In this document: positions 33,631-46,255 of the stretch, piece after piece | Position numbering within the stretch: the stretch's first letter is position 1 | Layout of the letters: each line of letters opens with the position of its first letter | Assembly: GCA_027943335.1 (NCBI GenBank) | Contig: BSBK01009273.1 | Coordinates: forward strand, 675,501-739,500 | Direction: 5' to 3' | DNA: 64,000 bases | Source: Chamaecyparis obtusa | Lineage: Eukaryota; Streptophyta; Pinopsida; Cupressales; Cupressaceae | Made by a program: the position numbers and the translations under genes | Notes under the pieces: model-generated | Databases searched by the model: none | What the model saw: the letters and a program-made list of their open reading frames with translations, nothing else | What the model was told of the DNA's origin: nothing

Positions 33631-35034
33631 TTAAGTGGAGGTACTAATGTCACCCAATCCAGTGGACGAGGTTTCACCGACAGTGTTACTTGACTTAGCA
33701 TTCTCATTAGATGCCTTCTTCCAAATTATGTTCCTTAACTTCATAATATCTGCAATGTTATATCCACTCTCAAATATATGGTTTTCATCAGGTGCTCGGT
33801 CTCTGCAGTTCTTTCTTACATGACCGACCTTGTGACAATGCATACATACCATTCCTGCATTTGTCCAGTTTCTTGATTGTCCAATCTGATTCTTTCTGTA
33901 ATAGTTTTTTGCAATATGTCCATACCGACCACATACAGCACAATTAGTCCATGTATTATAATCCCAAACATATGAGTTACCTTGTCTCTTCGGTTGATAT
34001 GGCTTTCGTTGTAATTTCTCTTTAGGTGTCCAGACTTGTTTCATTTTCACCTTGTAGTCCCTTGCAGTGTGTCCATGCTTATTACAAGTATAGAATATTT
34101 TCTCCTCAGTAGTATTATTAGCAATGTCATTCTTCTTAGCTCTGCATTCATAAGTTGGATGTCCAAACTTACCACAGTAATAACAATATCCATTGAATTT
34201 AGGGATGACAGGAGGTTTACCTTGTGCTTTGCTTCTACACACATTGGATGTATATCTTGGTTTTCCACAATGATAATATGTCATCACTTTAGGTTTTTGA
34301 ATTTGATTGTTGTTGACTTTTTCAGCTTGTTGTGATGATTCTCCTTCACCGGTGTAGCCTATACCGGTTTTGCTTCTGAATCTCCTCTGATTAGTCAGGA
34401 AATCATCAATCTTTTTAGAACTGTCCTCAGGTATCTTCATCATTTCATTGTGTTGCTTCGGTGTCTTTATTTCATTTTTCAATTTTTCATTATCTTCTCT
34501 GAGTATTGCAACATCTTCAAGTCTTCTTGATAATTCTCCATTTACTCAGTTCATTTCTTGATTAACTGTCATCATCTAATTTGATACTTGGAAGTGACGA
34601 TCAGTGAGTCTCTGTATTTCACTTTCTTTTGCTTGAAGTTGTTCAGTCATCAATCTTCGATCTTCAATAGCCAGATTCTGATTGTGTTCAGCTTGTCTAG
34701 CATTGTTCATGATTTCCACCATTCTCACCATTTGACATTCATGATTGATTTGAAGTGCTTTCACTTGCTCAGATAGATGCTAATTCTTTTCAGATAAATC
34801 AGAGATTATGCTTTCAGATCCATCAGAGATGCTTCTAGAGCTTGATCCAATATGATCAAATATTTCATCAATGGGTTCTTCATGATAACTAATTTCATTC
34901 AGCTAAATTTCAAGGTTCTTCCTTTCAACCAATAATTTCTTCAGTTCTTCCTTGGCTTGTTTATACTATTCCACAAACATATGTATTTGTATCTTTTGAT
35001 TCTCAATAGTCTTGTCAAGCTTGTATCTCTCCAT
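33631..35034 (-). pseudogene. Element E ORF1: coiled-coil, five-zinc-knuckle gag-like protein
   Basis: The frame starts about 50 bp after the primer site (ATG at 35034, MERYKLDKTIENQKI) and runs 467 codons in one frame with five stops (four TAG, one TGA). The first 250 residues are coiled-coil-like (LSRRLEDVAILREDNEKLKN). Residues of about 300-430 hold five knuckle positions: YYHCGKPRYTSNVC (first Cys and the His lost), CYYCGKFGHPTYEC (intact), YTCNKHGHTARDY (end Cys lost), CAVCGRYGHIAKNY (last Cys lost) and CMHCHKVGHVRKNC (intact). Zinc knuckles bind RNA in nucleocapsid proteins, so this is probably a packaging protein, but no classical capsid domain is recognised. The stop at 33631 is natural. 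Confidence 0.82.
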
Positions 35035-35084
35035 GACTTAGATCTTTACCCTTCAGTGGTTAGACTGTTCAACAAGAGAACTAC

Positions 35085-35096
35085 GCTTTGATACCA
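35085..35096 (-). promoter_or_regulatory. Primer binding site of element E
   Basis: The - strand reads TGGTATCAAAGC two bases from the LTR end. This is the tRNA-Met-type site with one change. Confidence 0.88.
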
Positions 35097-35098
35097 AT

Positions 35099-36328
35099 TA
35101 TTGGAATTAGGAGAGATAGGTACTGAGAAGGGAGGGGTGAATCAGTGCCTTCAAAACTTTACTTGCAAAACCTTTCAGATCTATAACTGAATACTTTTGA
35201 TAAGCGATCAAAATAACTTGAATATAATTGTGTAAATCAATCATCTAGTTAACTTAAGAAAGTAAACAACATGAAATCAATATGACAATCACATAACACA
35301 AGTATTTTGGTAATGCAAAAACCCTTGTAAGAAGGTAAAAACTGCGGTGGGGATGACACCCACAAATTCTTCACTACTGCAGATAGAAAAGGTTTGTCTG
35401 TTAAGGCTACAAGTTTTGATCACTTTTGGTGATCTTACCCTATTAGGAGTAACATTTTAGATTAGCTAGATCTACCTAGTTATAGGATTTAAACAACACT
35501 AATGAAGTGTGTACTCAATTAAGAGATTTACATAAGATTGTTAAGTCTACTCTGTTAAGAGATTTATCAAAAACTCTATCACAATTGTCAGAAAGTAATA
35601 GGCAATTATCTGCTAGTTGACAACTCAATTGTCTAAAATAGATCTATAAGTGCTCATAAAAATATCACCTTATTTATGATGGTTCTCTACTCTGTTCTTC
35701 TTGGTAGCCTTCTCTTATTCTGCTCAATCTGATATCCTTTGTGCTCTATTATGCTCGGTAAACTGATTCTCTTGAAGATAGGCAATTTCTTCAAGTTCTT
35801 CGTGATTCATATATATTAGTTCACCCAACCTCATAAAATGGTGCGAACATACAAAATATATAGTGTTCTATTTTTTCCTCCTTAGCAAAAATTAGGTTAC
35901 AAAAATAATCATAACCCTAATATCTACGGTGCAAAATAACCTAGATCAACTATTACAATAAGATAAACATTACATTTAATGAGTATCTATTTACAATAAA
36001 TGCTCCTCAATCTTGGTAAACCATTTTATGATCTGTTGTAACCATTTGCATAGAATAATGTGCCATTTTAGATTACTATGCCATTTTCTATGATTATCGG
36101 TAAACACTGTATAATCGTCTCGATGTATACTAAGATGCTCGGTGTTTACTGACCATCGATGTCGGTATCGCTGGTGCTCGGTTAACTGTGTGATGCTTGG
36201 TGTAAAGAGTTTACCAACTGCTCTGTCTTACTTCTGGTTACCTATCGACTCTGATATAAGTAACCGACTGACCTGTTTACTATCCTTTGATACTAATGAA
36301 AACCTTAAATGCTCAATAGAGATTGAAA
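35099..36328 (-). repeat. Element E 5' LTR
   Basis: This is the second 1,230-bp LTR. On the + strand its first two bases are TA where the other copy has TG, and it ends ATTGAAA where the other has ATTAGCA, so both termini have decayed. The right target duplication AGGGG follows at 36329-36333. Confidence 0.92.
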
Positions 36329-36333
36329 AGGGG

Positions 36334-37300
36334 AGAGGACGCACTATCTGAGAGCTCACTACTCAAAGGGGTGAAGGCTACAACCTTTTGTATGAGAGAT
36401 ATACACTATATCTAGATCTTGGTGAACTACACTTAGACCTGCTATCTGGATCAGTTCTAATGTATAGCACAAACACTTTACTTGTTCACATAGACCTTCT
36501 TTTGATGGCTCAACACTTCGCACACTCTACTCTTCTCTTCTTAACCAACTATGAACCACGCTCAAGCAATCACAAATGAGTGCCTATAAATATCTTTCCT
36601 CTAAATGATATAATCAAGTTAGTCTATTAGAACCACCCTAAAATCATATTAGAGAAACCATAACAAAATCCAATAATAATTTAGTCATCTCTACTAAGCA
36701 CGCAACACATTCTGGGACCTATCCAATAAGATAATTGTAGACACATGCTACACACTGTCGGCTCTACCAAAACAACTAGATATTTCTCCTCAAGTTGAAT
36801 TACTTCATGCGCTCTTAACCAAACATCACTAACTCTTCTCTAAGCTTAAATCTAAGGGGGCATACCCAAATGATAGGTGCAACTCCAGAACCAATATAAT
36901 CTCTATCGTCTCTTCTAAACAAACACAGGAAACTGCTACTGGTGAATAGCGACTACATAACTTCACTTCTACTAATCATCAGACTCTATGTCCATGAATG
37001 TAGCATCACTAATATGTCTTCAACATATATCCAAGTGTGCAAGGCTCCATGATAACTGTATGGACTACCATATATAGAACACTGCCTGTTATTCTGTCAG
37101 GAACACTGCTAACACAAGCTGCTATATAACTATCTATACTAACAGTTAACCTATGCACCCATGATATCATGTTGATATCATTTTCATGCTACATATACAT
37201 AAATCTTACTACACAAGACTTCTATGTATGCTACTTTCCATATGTTGTCAACAATGACAAACATACATTCAGTACTGGCCTGCTGGCAAATCTCCAACAA
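36334..37300 (-). repeat. Element F 3' LTR, right part
   Basis: F's LTR resumes with AGAGGACGCACTATCTGAGAG and matches 48256-49223, ending ATCTCCAACA. With the left part it gives an LTR of about 1.28 kb. Confidence 0.92.
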
Positions 37301-37313
37301 TATCCCCCTTTGG
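37301..37313 (-). promoter_or_regulatory. Polypurine tract of element F
   Basis: The - strand reads AAAGGGGGATAT next to the 3' LTR. A second similar run (TCAAAGGGGGAGT) lies at about 37540-37552 and may be an extra copy. Confidence 0.85.
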
Positions 37314-37660
37314 CATTGATGGAAACATGTGGAATGAAAAAATCAACCAATCCAAATGAACATTTCTTTTATAACATTCTCCATTTCCTCTTCAAAACTC
37401 CCACAAAGATGAGTCCTCCATCTGCTACAATATTCTTCAACATTCTCCATTTCCTCAACTGAACTGCTATCATAACTAAATACTAATCCCCCTTAGTATA
37501 TTGCTCCTATTTTTACTTATGTTTTTCATGACTATATATTACTCCCCCTTTGACATCAATGGAAAAGGGTGCCATTCATTTTAAGCACTAGTACTACTCC
37601 TGAGGTAGAGTAGTCAACCTTCCATCAATCCCTGAGGACTGATGCCTTTTCTTCTTTCTT
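37314..37660 (-). other. F 3' untranslated segment
   Basis: This 347-bp stretch lies between the pol stop and the polypurine tract. It holds a direct repeat of ATTCTCCATTTCCTC (about 37376 and 37442). No gene is seen. Confidence 0.55.
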
Positions 37661-40590
37661 TTAAGCAAAATCAAGGAAGGGAATTACTCCCAACTTCTCC
37701 CTGAGATACTCAAAAGTATCCTTTGGCAAGGGCTTTGTGAATATGTATGCCAACTAATCTTTAGTACTCACATAGTCCATCTTGACTTCTTTCTCTGCTA
37801 CTTTCTCTCTTAGGAAGTGATACTTGATCTCAATGTGCTTTTTCTTTGCATGCATCATAGGGTTCTTCGACATATTGATAGTGCTAGTTTTATCACAGTG
37901 AATAACAATAGGATAATCAATTTGAATTCCAAAATCTTTTATCATCTGTTTGATCCAAACAATTGTAAAACAATTCAAGGCTGCTGCAATATACTCTGCT
38001 TCATCTATTAACTGAGAGATACAACTATATTTCTTGCTTGTCCAAGTGACAAGTCTATAACCAAGAAACACTGCTCCACCTGATGTACTCTTTCTGTCAT
38101 AAACACAACTTGCCCAATCTGCATCAGTGTACACATGAAGCTAAACATTTTCTGAATTAGGATACCATAGACCATAGTCTATAGTGCCTTGAAAATATCT
38201 AAATATCCTTTTTACTATGATGAGGTGACTTTGTTTAGGCTCTGCTATAAGTCTTCCAACTATGCCAACTGCATTGGAAATGTCAGGTCTAGTCTAAGTA
38301 AGATAAATAATTTTTCCAATCATAAACTTGTACAATGTTATATCTACTACTACTGAGTCATCTTCTTTTGTAAGCTTGCATCCAGTTATCATAGGTGTCC
38401 CTACTATCTTGCAATCATCCATCTTGAATTTCTTTGATGTTTCTTTCACATACTTGGACTGATTAATGAAAATACCTTTCTCTATTTGTTGTACATTCAA
38501 TCCCAAAAATTATTTGATAGATCCAATCATACTCATCTCAAATTAATTTTGCATCTCCTTGGAAAATTCAACACTAAGTTTTTCATTACCTCCAAAGATA
38601 ATGTCATCAACAAATATAGCTACAAGTAGTAAACCTTCAAATGTCTCTCTTACGAATAGATTATAGTCTGCTACTCCTTTAATGAATCCATTATTTGTTA
38701 GATATCCATCTAGTCTCTCATACCATGCTCTAGGGGCTTGCTTAAGTCCATAGAGGGATTTCTTCAATCTACATACCATATCAGGTATGTCTGATAAGGT
38801 GAATCCTTCTAGCTTCTCAATGTATACTTCTTCTTTCAAATCTCCATTCAAGAATGCTGACTTGACATCCATTTGAAGTTTTTGACTGTAGCATAAGCTA
38901 GAAACAACTTAATAGCTTCTAATCTGCTTACTGGTGCAAATGTGTTTGAATAATCAATGTCTTCTCTTTGCGCATATCCCTTACATACTAACCTTGTTTT
39001 ATTTCTTACTACTATACCATCTTCATTCATCTTGTTCCTAAATATCCACTTTGTTCCAATCACATTCTTATCACTAGGTCTTGGGACCAATTCCCAAGTG
39101 TCATTCTTAATAATTTGATCAATTTCTTCTTTCATAGCATCATGCCAATCTAAATCATTACAAGCATCTTCAACACTTAAAGGTTCAATCTGAGATAGTA
39201 AACATACCACTTCACTTCTAGCTGAGTTCTTTACTTGTGATCTTGTTAAGACTTTGCCTCTCTGATCTCCAATGATGTCTTTCTTGGAATGATTTCTAGA
39301 TGTAAACTTTGGAACTTTAGGTGATGCAGACTCATCATCCTTAGGAGTATCTTCTTCACTTGTCTCAGGGTCATTGAATAACACATCAATACTATCAAAC
39401 ATTTCTTCAATAACTGTCTCACTAGTGGAGGGTCTGGGTTATTCTTCAATCATGGGTGAGTAATCATGATATCTTTCTTGAACCATAAAATTTTCATCAA
39501 TCTTAACATGAGCACTTTCAATGATCTTTTTCAATCTTAAATTGAAACATTTATAAGCTTTACTTTTAGTAGAGTAACCAAGAAAAATACCTTCATCACT
39601 TCTTGCATCAAACTTGCCTACTGCTTCATCCCTCTTGATGTAGCACTTGCTTCCAAAGATTTTGAAGTATTTTACTGTGGGAACATTACCAAACCATAGC
39701 TCATATGGTGTTTTGTCAATGCCAAGTCTTAATTGAATTCTATTGATGGTGTAGACTATTGTATTGACCGCATCTCTCCAATAGGTGTGTGCAACTTTTC
39801 CTTCAATCATGATGGTGCGCACTGTATCAAGGATGATTCTATTCCTTCTCTCTGTAATTCCATTCTGCTGAGGGGTTCTATGTGCACTCAATTGTCTCTT
39901 TATGCCATGTTCTTTGTAGTACTCATAGAATCTGTCAAAGGTGAATTCTCCTCCTCTATCCAATCTCAAACATTTTATCTTTAGTCCAGATTCATTCTCA
40001 ACCTTAGCTTTGAATATTTTGAACTTCTCAAATGCTTCTAACTTATCTTTCAAGAATGCAACCCACATCATCCTAGTATAATCATCAACAAAAAAAATGA
40101 AATACCTTTCACCATAGTATGATCTTGTTTGAGTTGGACCACATAGGTCTATATGAATCAGATCCAACTTGTTCTCTATTGAATTGTGTTTGCTCCTGAA
40201 TGAATTTCTCACATGCTTTCCCATCACACCTTCCCTGCATATAGTATCAACTAGCTTTTCTATGCCAGGTAGGTCTCTTACTGCCTTTACATTGCTTATC
40301 TTTACTATGTTATCAAAATTGATATGACATAATCTTTTATGCCACAACCAACTGTCATCAACTTTAGCAGCAAAACAACTTGCTTCTGAATTGAGTTGCA
40401 AAACATTACCTTTAGTATTTGAGCCTGATGCAATCATAACACCATCCTTGTTGTTAATGATACATTTTTCATCTTTGAAATCCAACTGATAACCTTTTCC
40501 AAGTAATTGTCCAACACTAAGAAGGTTATGTTTCAAACCATCTACATAGAGAACATCATCAGTACTATTCTTTCCATCCAAGGTGATGGT
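37661..40590 (-). pseudogene. pol: F pol: integrase, RT, RNase H (broken)
   Basis: From the G LTR junction the frame reads GTITLDGKNSTDDVLYVDGLKHN, the end of the protease region, then integrase. The zinc motif has WHKRLCH but ICREGVMGK lacks the second Cys. The catalytic residues survive in LIHIDLCGP, LRLDRGGEF and PQQNGITERRN. RT carries [60 protein letters not shown] and FVDDIIFGG (38606-38617; FVDD instead of YVDD). RNase H has YTDADWASCVYDRKSTSGG and DEAEYIAA, then HIEIKYHFLRE. The end IPFLDFA with its stop at 37661 is natural. It is broken by a frameshift near 38870 and by stops near 39439, 38543, 38500, 38294, 38140 and 37754. Confidence 0.92.
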
Positions 40591-40595
40591 TCCTC

Positions 40596-41055
40596 TGTTA
40601 GGATTAACATGGTAGAAATAACAATTATGTGCAAATATAACCAATATCAAAAAACAATAAACCACATAGAAAAGAACACAAGACACAGATTTAACATGGT
40701 TCACCCAATCCTTGGGCTACGTCCACCAATAGTGAGTCCAATATTTTATTATTCAATGATTACAACGTGATTACAATCTATAATCCCTTACAGCTCAATT
40801 CCACCCCAAGTACTAAAATCATACATAATCATGAAATCCCTAACCCTAAGCCAATATAACAAGGCTTATGTTTGTTAACAAGTTAACCCTAAAAATACTT
40901 GACGAGTCAACTTAAGAAAAGTCTTGACAAGTCAACCTAGGGAAATGTTTGACATGTCAACTCAAAAATGCTTGATGAGTTAACCCCACGATGAATGAAA
41001 AGTGTACAGTACTTTCCTCAATAGTACTTTCCTAATCAGTCACCACAAGCTAACA
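40596..41055 (-). repeat. Extra G-type LTR copy inside F
   Basis: This 460-bp LTR (TGTTAGGATTAAC...AAGCTAACA) is flanked on both sides by TCCTC (40591-40595 and 41056-41060). It matches 46258-46719. In isolation it looks like a solo LTR of G at the protease site of F. Confidence 0.88.
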
Positions 41056-41926
41056 TCCTCTACCAACTATGGGTTTAGGAGTGTTATCTCCAAATCTAAC
41101 CATGCCACCATTGTATTTGTCCAGATGAACAAACCTGCCTTTGTCACCTGTCATGTGATGTGAACAGCCACTATCTATAATCCAGTCTATCCTTATATCA
41201 GCTTGTGAAATCAATGCTAGCTCTTGATTCTCTTTCTTATCTTCATGATCTGTCTTATTGTTCATTTTCTCTATGATAGAAATGAATCATATTTCTTCTT
41301 CAGCTAAATCATCATCTGAAACTCCATCTCTAGCATAATAACATTCCTTAGAGAATTTAGGCTTGTAGTCATTTTTTAACTTTCTAGCTCTTAAGGGACA
41401 TTTAGATGCAAAGTGACCAATCTTACATGAAAAGCATTTAAATGGCAATTGACCTTCATATTTTCCTTTTCCTTTCTTTTCTCTTTTGGCAATCATAGCA
41501 ATGAAATCATCTAGTGTTTTCTCTTCATCATCATCATCAAAATTACCAGAAGTGTTTGCAAGTTTCTTAGCATGAACTGTTGCTTTGAAGGCTATCTCAC
41601 TCTTAGGTTCTGTCTTCAATCTTGAAATCTCAAAAGCTAAGATTTTGTTGATCAAGGTCTCTCTCTTGAAATTTTATGTAAGTTGCATGGTCTCATCAAG
41701 GATGTTGATGTTTCTTTCATATTCTAGAGTGAGAGTAGTCATCAACTTGTCCATAATGTCCTCCTCTGAAATCTCTCCACCATTGTTTCTGATTCTAGCA
41801 ACTGCTTCATTGATCCTTTGATTTTAGGCTCTAATGCTTTCTTCAGGTAACATTTCTAATGCATTGTATCTTTTCTTCCATGTCTATTTGTGCGCATCCT
41901 TTTCTTGTTTGTCTCCTTCAAATATG
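41056..41926 (-). pseudogene. gag: Duplicated F gag-protease segment
   Basis: This is a second copy of 46720-47593. It encodes gag's C-terminal part, a knuckle and the start of protease (WIIDSGCSHHMTG, with DSG intact, then FGDNTPKPIVGRGC). The knuckle reads CFSCKIGHFASKC; compared with the other copy (CFSCNKIGHFASKC) one residue is missing through a 3-bp deletion, so its spacing is wrong. There are stops near 41284 and in the upstream part (41665, 41825). The segment stops abruptly at 41926, where sequence of the G LTR begins. Confidence 0.88.
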
Positions 41927-42063
41927 TTAACCCCAAAAGTTTAACGCTGGAAGAGTTAACCCCAAAAAAAATTTCAGGGTGATGCCCTGAACCCCACAAT
42001 GAATGAAAAGTGTATAGTACTTTCCTAGGTATTACTTTCCTGATCAGTCACCATAAGCTAATG
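41927..42063 (-). repeat. Truncated G 3' LTR remnant
   Basis: Only the last part of an LTR is recognisable (GAATGAAAAGTGTATAGTAC...CACCATAAGCTAA, 41999-42061), with about 70 bp of altered GTTAACCCC-containing sequence before it. It should be G's own 3' LTR, joined to F gag at TCAAATATG (41918-41926). Confidence 0.7.
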
Positions 42064-42202
42064 ATTGCCCACTTGGGGACTGATTAGACTCCACACCAAA
42101 CAATAATCTCCCACTTGGAGACTGATCGTGTAGCTAAACCGCTACCCTGTGAGGCTCCCACTGGATCCAACCACCCTGGACTCAACTGTCCCTTTATTCT
42201 GT

Positions 42203-43690
42203 TTAGTCTAGTAGACCAACCAAAGTTGAACAGGAGTTCAACTTCTCCCTTGTTACTACCTTGGTAAACATATCTACTAGTTTATCATCTGTATGTATGT
42301 TTTCCAGCTTTAACTGCCCATCATCCAAAATTGACCGAATGAAATGGTACCGCAACTGTATGTGTTTTGTCTTTGAGTGCAAAGTAGAATTCTTCACAAG
42401 ATGAATGGCACTTTGGCTATCTGTATGTAGAAAATTATCCTTCTTTGGATGTCCCAATTCTTCCATGAAGAATTGAAGCCATATCATCTCCTTGGCTGCC
42501 TCTATAGCAGCAACATACTTTGCCTCTGTAGTGGATAAAGCAACCACCTTTTGTAGTCGATAAATCCAACTCACTGCTATCCCACCAACAGTAAATACAT
42601 AACCTATAGTACTCCTCCTGCTATCTATATCTCCTGCCAAATCTAAGTCAACATAGCCTTGTACAGTAGTAGTAGAACCCCCAAAGTGTAAACACTTACT
42701 AGATGTACCTCTCAAATATCTAAGAATCCATTTGACTGCATTCCAATGCTCAATACCAGGGTTACTCATATATCGGCTAACAACTCCCACTGTGTGTGTA
42801 ATATCTGGCCTAGTACATACCATAGCATAGATTAAGCACCCTTCAACTGAAGCATAAGGTACCTTAGACATTTTAGTCTCTTCTTCTAGTGTCTTGGGAC
42901 ACATATCCTTAGTCAATTTCAAATGACCAGGCAAAGGTGTGCTGACAGCTTTGGCATTCTCCATAGAGAAACGTTGCAACACCTCAATATAATCAGCCTG
43001 AGATAGAGACAATTTCCTATTTTTCCTATCTCTGCAAATTTTCATACCAAGGATTTTTTTTTCTGCCCCCAAATCCTTCATAGCAAATGAATGTGCTAAC
43101 TGTTGTTTCAACCCCTTAATGTGATCCATGTTAGACCCAGCTACAAGCATATCATCAACATATAAACATAAAATAATGTAGTTGTCATCATCCAACCTCT
43201 TAAAATAAACACAATGGTCAAAATGACACTGACTATAGCCATGCTCATTCATAAAAGTGTCAAATTTAATATACCATTGCCGAGGTGCTTGCTTCAAGCC
43301 ATATAAACTTTTCTGCAATTTGCACACTAAACTCTCCTTACCCTTGATCTCAAATCCCTGTGGTTGTACCATATATATTTCTTCATTCAAATCACCATGA
43401 AGAAAGGTTGTTTTAACATCAAGTTTCTCTAAAAGCAAATCTTCAGTAGCCACAATACTTAAAACAGTACGAATAGAAGTCAATTTTAAAAATTGGAGAA
43501 AAAATCTCATATAAATCAATACCATGTTTCTGTGCAAATCCTTTTACGACTAATCTGGCTTTAAATCTTTTCTTACCTCCATCCTCTTATTTTATCCTGT
43601 AAACCCATTTATTTTGTAAAGCCCTTTTACCTGCAGGTAACTTGCATAAATCCCAAGTGTGATTTTTTAGCAAAGAGTCCATTTCATCTA
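42203..43690 (-). pseudogene. pol: G reverse transcriptase and RNase H (broken)
   Basis: The RT reads [48 protein letters not shown] (split here only in description) and LCLYVDDMLVAGSN (YVDD box at 43151-43162). LSLSQADYIEVLQRF and the CTRPDITHTVGVVSRYMSNPG connection follow. The RNase H region has GYVDLDLAGDIDSRRSTIGY and ALSTTEAKYVAA, where the conserved TEAEY Glu is Lys (G-to-A), so it is probably inactive. HIQLRYHFIRS and a C-terminal LVDMFTKVV close the protein. A long 444-codon stretch is open. It is in a different frame from the upstream integrase part, so a frameshift lies between about 43540 and 43700. Confidence 0.9.
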
Positions 43691-46157
43691 TCATTGCAGA
43701 CTCCCACTAAAGCTTTGTATCCACCTGCACAGCTTCATTATAACATTCAGGTTCACCAGCATCTGTTAAAAAAATAGAATATAAAGATGGAGAAAATCTT
43801 TCTGGAGGTCTACTTAGCCTTGTTGACCATCTAACATTCACTGGGGTGTGTGGTATTTGTTGTTGCTGTTGTTGCAGAGCATAAGGAATTTTTGGAACAT
43901 TATCATTTGGAATATCATCCAGCACTACATAATCATTTTCTTTCTTCTCATGCTACTGCAATAGATCTTTGTACAACACTTTCTCATTGAATATGACATC
44001 CCTGCTTCTTACAGTTTTATGATTTTCAAAATCCCAAAGCCTATAACCAAATTCATCAATGCCATATCCAACAAATACACATTTCTTTAACTTAGCTTCT
44101 AGCTTGGTTCTATTTTCATAATCTATAAGTGCAAAAGCTTCACAACCAAAAGTTTTGGGAAAAGAATAACTCACCTTCTTACCACTCCATGCTTCCTCTG
44201 GAATACCACAGTCCAAAGGAGTAGAGGGGCCTCTATTGATTAAATAAATAGCAGTATTCACAGCCTCTTCCCACATATTTTTGGGCAGCCTAGCATGCAA
44301 CCTCATACTCCTTGCACACTCCATTATTGTCTTGTTCATGCGTTCAGCCACTCCATTTTCTTGTGGAGTCCTTGGTACAGTTTTCTACCTACGAATACCA
44401 TTAGAGGAACAATAATCTTTAAATTTTGTGCTGCAATACTCACCACCATTATCAAATCTAAGACATTTTAACCTTTTACCAGTCTCATTCTCAACCAAGC
44501 ATTTCCATTTCTTAAAAGTTTGAAATACATCAGATTTCTATCTAAGGAAATAAATCCATACTTTTCTTGTTGCATCATCTATAAATGTAACATAATACAG
44601 AGAGCCACCAAGGGAAGATAGCTGAGCTGGTCCCCATACATCTGTATGCACAAGCTCTAATCTCTCATTTTTCTTTTCCTTCCCACTCTTCACAAAACAA
44701 ACTCTCTTTTGTTTTCCATAAACACAACTTTCACAGAAATCCATATTGACACATTTCAAACTAGGTAAAACTTTCTTTGAATGAAGTAATTTCATACCTT
44801 TCTCACTCATGTGCCCGAGTTTTTTGTGCCATAGTGTTGTGTCAGAATCTACAGCAATGGTTTGGTGTTCTTCCTGCTCAACTGCAGCCAATGTTCCTAA
44901 ACATTCATTATCTTCTGAAAAAATTAAAGTAGAAGGAACAGTATGACCTATACAAAGATATAAGGTGCTTACTTTCACACCTTTTGCTACTACTAAGGAA
45001 TATTTTGAAACCTTCCAATTTTTATCATTAAAAGTAACTATGCAACCCTCATCAGCGAGTTGCCTTGCTGAAATTAAATTTCTACTCAGCCTTGGAACAT
45101 GTCTTACCTCTTGTAGTAGCCAGTGATTCCCATTGTGCAACTTAATCTTGATTTTCCCTTTTCCAACAATTTGACAGGGTTCATTATCTCCCAAATAAAC
45201 TAGCCCAAAATCCCCTTGGACATAATCAACAAAATAACCTCTATGGGGTGTAGCATGAAATGAAGCCCCCAAATCTAACACCCATGAATCATCAACATTT
45301 TCTAAAGACAAGAACAAAGCATCCTCTTCGGATTTGTTACTTACCACATTTGCCTCCTTGTTTCTATCATGTTTGTCTCCTTGATCTTTCTTTTGAGACC
45401 AAAAATCTTTTTTCTTATGACCTAGTTTTCCACAGTACCAGCAATCATTTGGCCCTTTGGATTCAGACCTCTTTCCCTTTGATTTTCCTCTTGATTTCTC
45501 ATGATTTCTAGAGTTGTTTCCTCTATCTCTTGTTCTACCTCTACTTTCTGCATTCAATACACTACCTGATGTGGATGCCCCTGAGTTTTTCCTACAAATT
45601 TCCTCACTCAATATAACACCAATAACATCATTAAACTTTAGGGTATTAGAACTAGAAACAAAATTACTAACGGCCATTACCAAGCCATTCTAGCTTTCTG
45701 GCAAAGAACACAAAATCAAGAGAGCCCTAACCTCTTCATCAAAATTAATTTTAACTAAGGCTAACTGACTTGTAACTATATTAAACTCATTCAAATGATT
45801 AGTGACTGATCCACCTTCTACCATTTTCATATTAAATAAACACTTCATAAGAAATACCTTGTTTGAAGCTGAAGGCTTTTCATACAACTTCGCTAGGGTT
45901 TCCATCAGAGTTTGAGTTGTTGTTGCTCCAGTAATATTAAATGCCACCAATTGTGCCAGGCATAGATGAATACTCCCCAGTGCCTTCCTATCCAAAATAT
46001 CCCATTCTTCCTGAGACATTGTTGCCTCTTTCTTGGCTATTCCCTCTAATGGCCGCCATAGATCCTTCTAATAGAGATAGTCCTCCATTTGCATCTTCCA
46101 TAACTAGAAGTTCTTCCCATTAAACTTTTCAACCTTTAGCCTACCCTCATCTACCAT
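43691..46157 (-). pseudogene. gag-pol: G gag, protease and integrase (broken)
   Basis: The frame starts at ATG 46157 (MVDEGRLKVEKFNGKNF) with a UBN2-type copia gag (LWKMQMEDYLY, LMETLAKLYEKPS, LNEFNIVTSQL). The knuckle CWYCGKLGHKKKDFW has lost its last Cys (Phe). Protease reads SWVLDLGASFHATPH, with the DSG triad changed to DLG. Integrase has LWHKKLGHMSEKG and MDFCESCVYGKQKR (zinc motif intact), LVHTDVWGP and LRFDNGGEY, with the ERMNKTIMECARSMR helix after the third catalytic residue. A CAA-rich tract gives QQQQQQ near 43860. Stops occur at about 46096, 46075, 45690, 44538, 44385 and 43953 in one frame. Confidence 0.9.
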
Positions 46158-46242
46158 TTCTCCCACACTTAACTGAGAGACTCTCCCACTGACTCATGAG
46201 ACCTGCTTCAGAGAATAGATGAAAGAACGAATGAAATAACCT

Positions 46243-46255
46243 CACTTTGATACCA
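46243..46255 (-). promoter_or_regulatory. Primer binding site of element G
   Basis: The - strand reads TGGTATCAAAGTG, a tRNA-Met-type site, two bases from the LTR. Confidence 0.88.

Larger units (their letters stand above)
28035..36328 (-). mobile_element. Element E: complete LTR element with two unknown-type ORFs and no pol
   Basis: E is a full-length 8,294-bp insertion in F's 3' LTR with a perfect AGGGG target duplication (28030-28034 and 36329-36333). It has two LTRs of 1,230 bp, a tRNA-Met-type primer site and a polypurine tract. The - strand carries ORF1 (coiled coil plus five zinc knuckles) and ORF2 (about 1,198 codons, unknown). No reverse transcriptase, RNase H or integrase can be found, so E must be mobilised in trans. 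The LTRs differ at a modest number of sites (about 95% alike by eye). The organisation is neither an empty LARD nor a standard gag-pol element. Confidence 0.9.
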
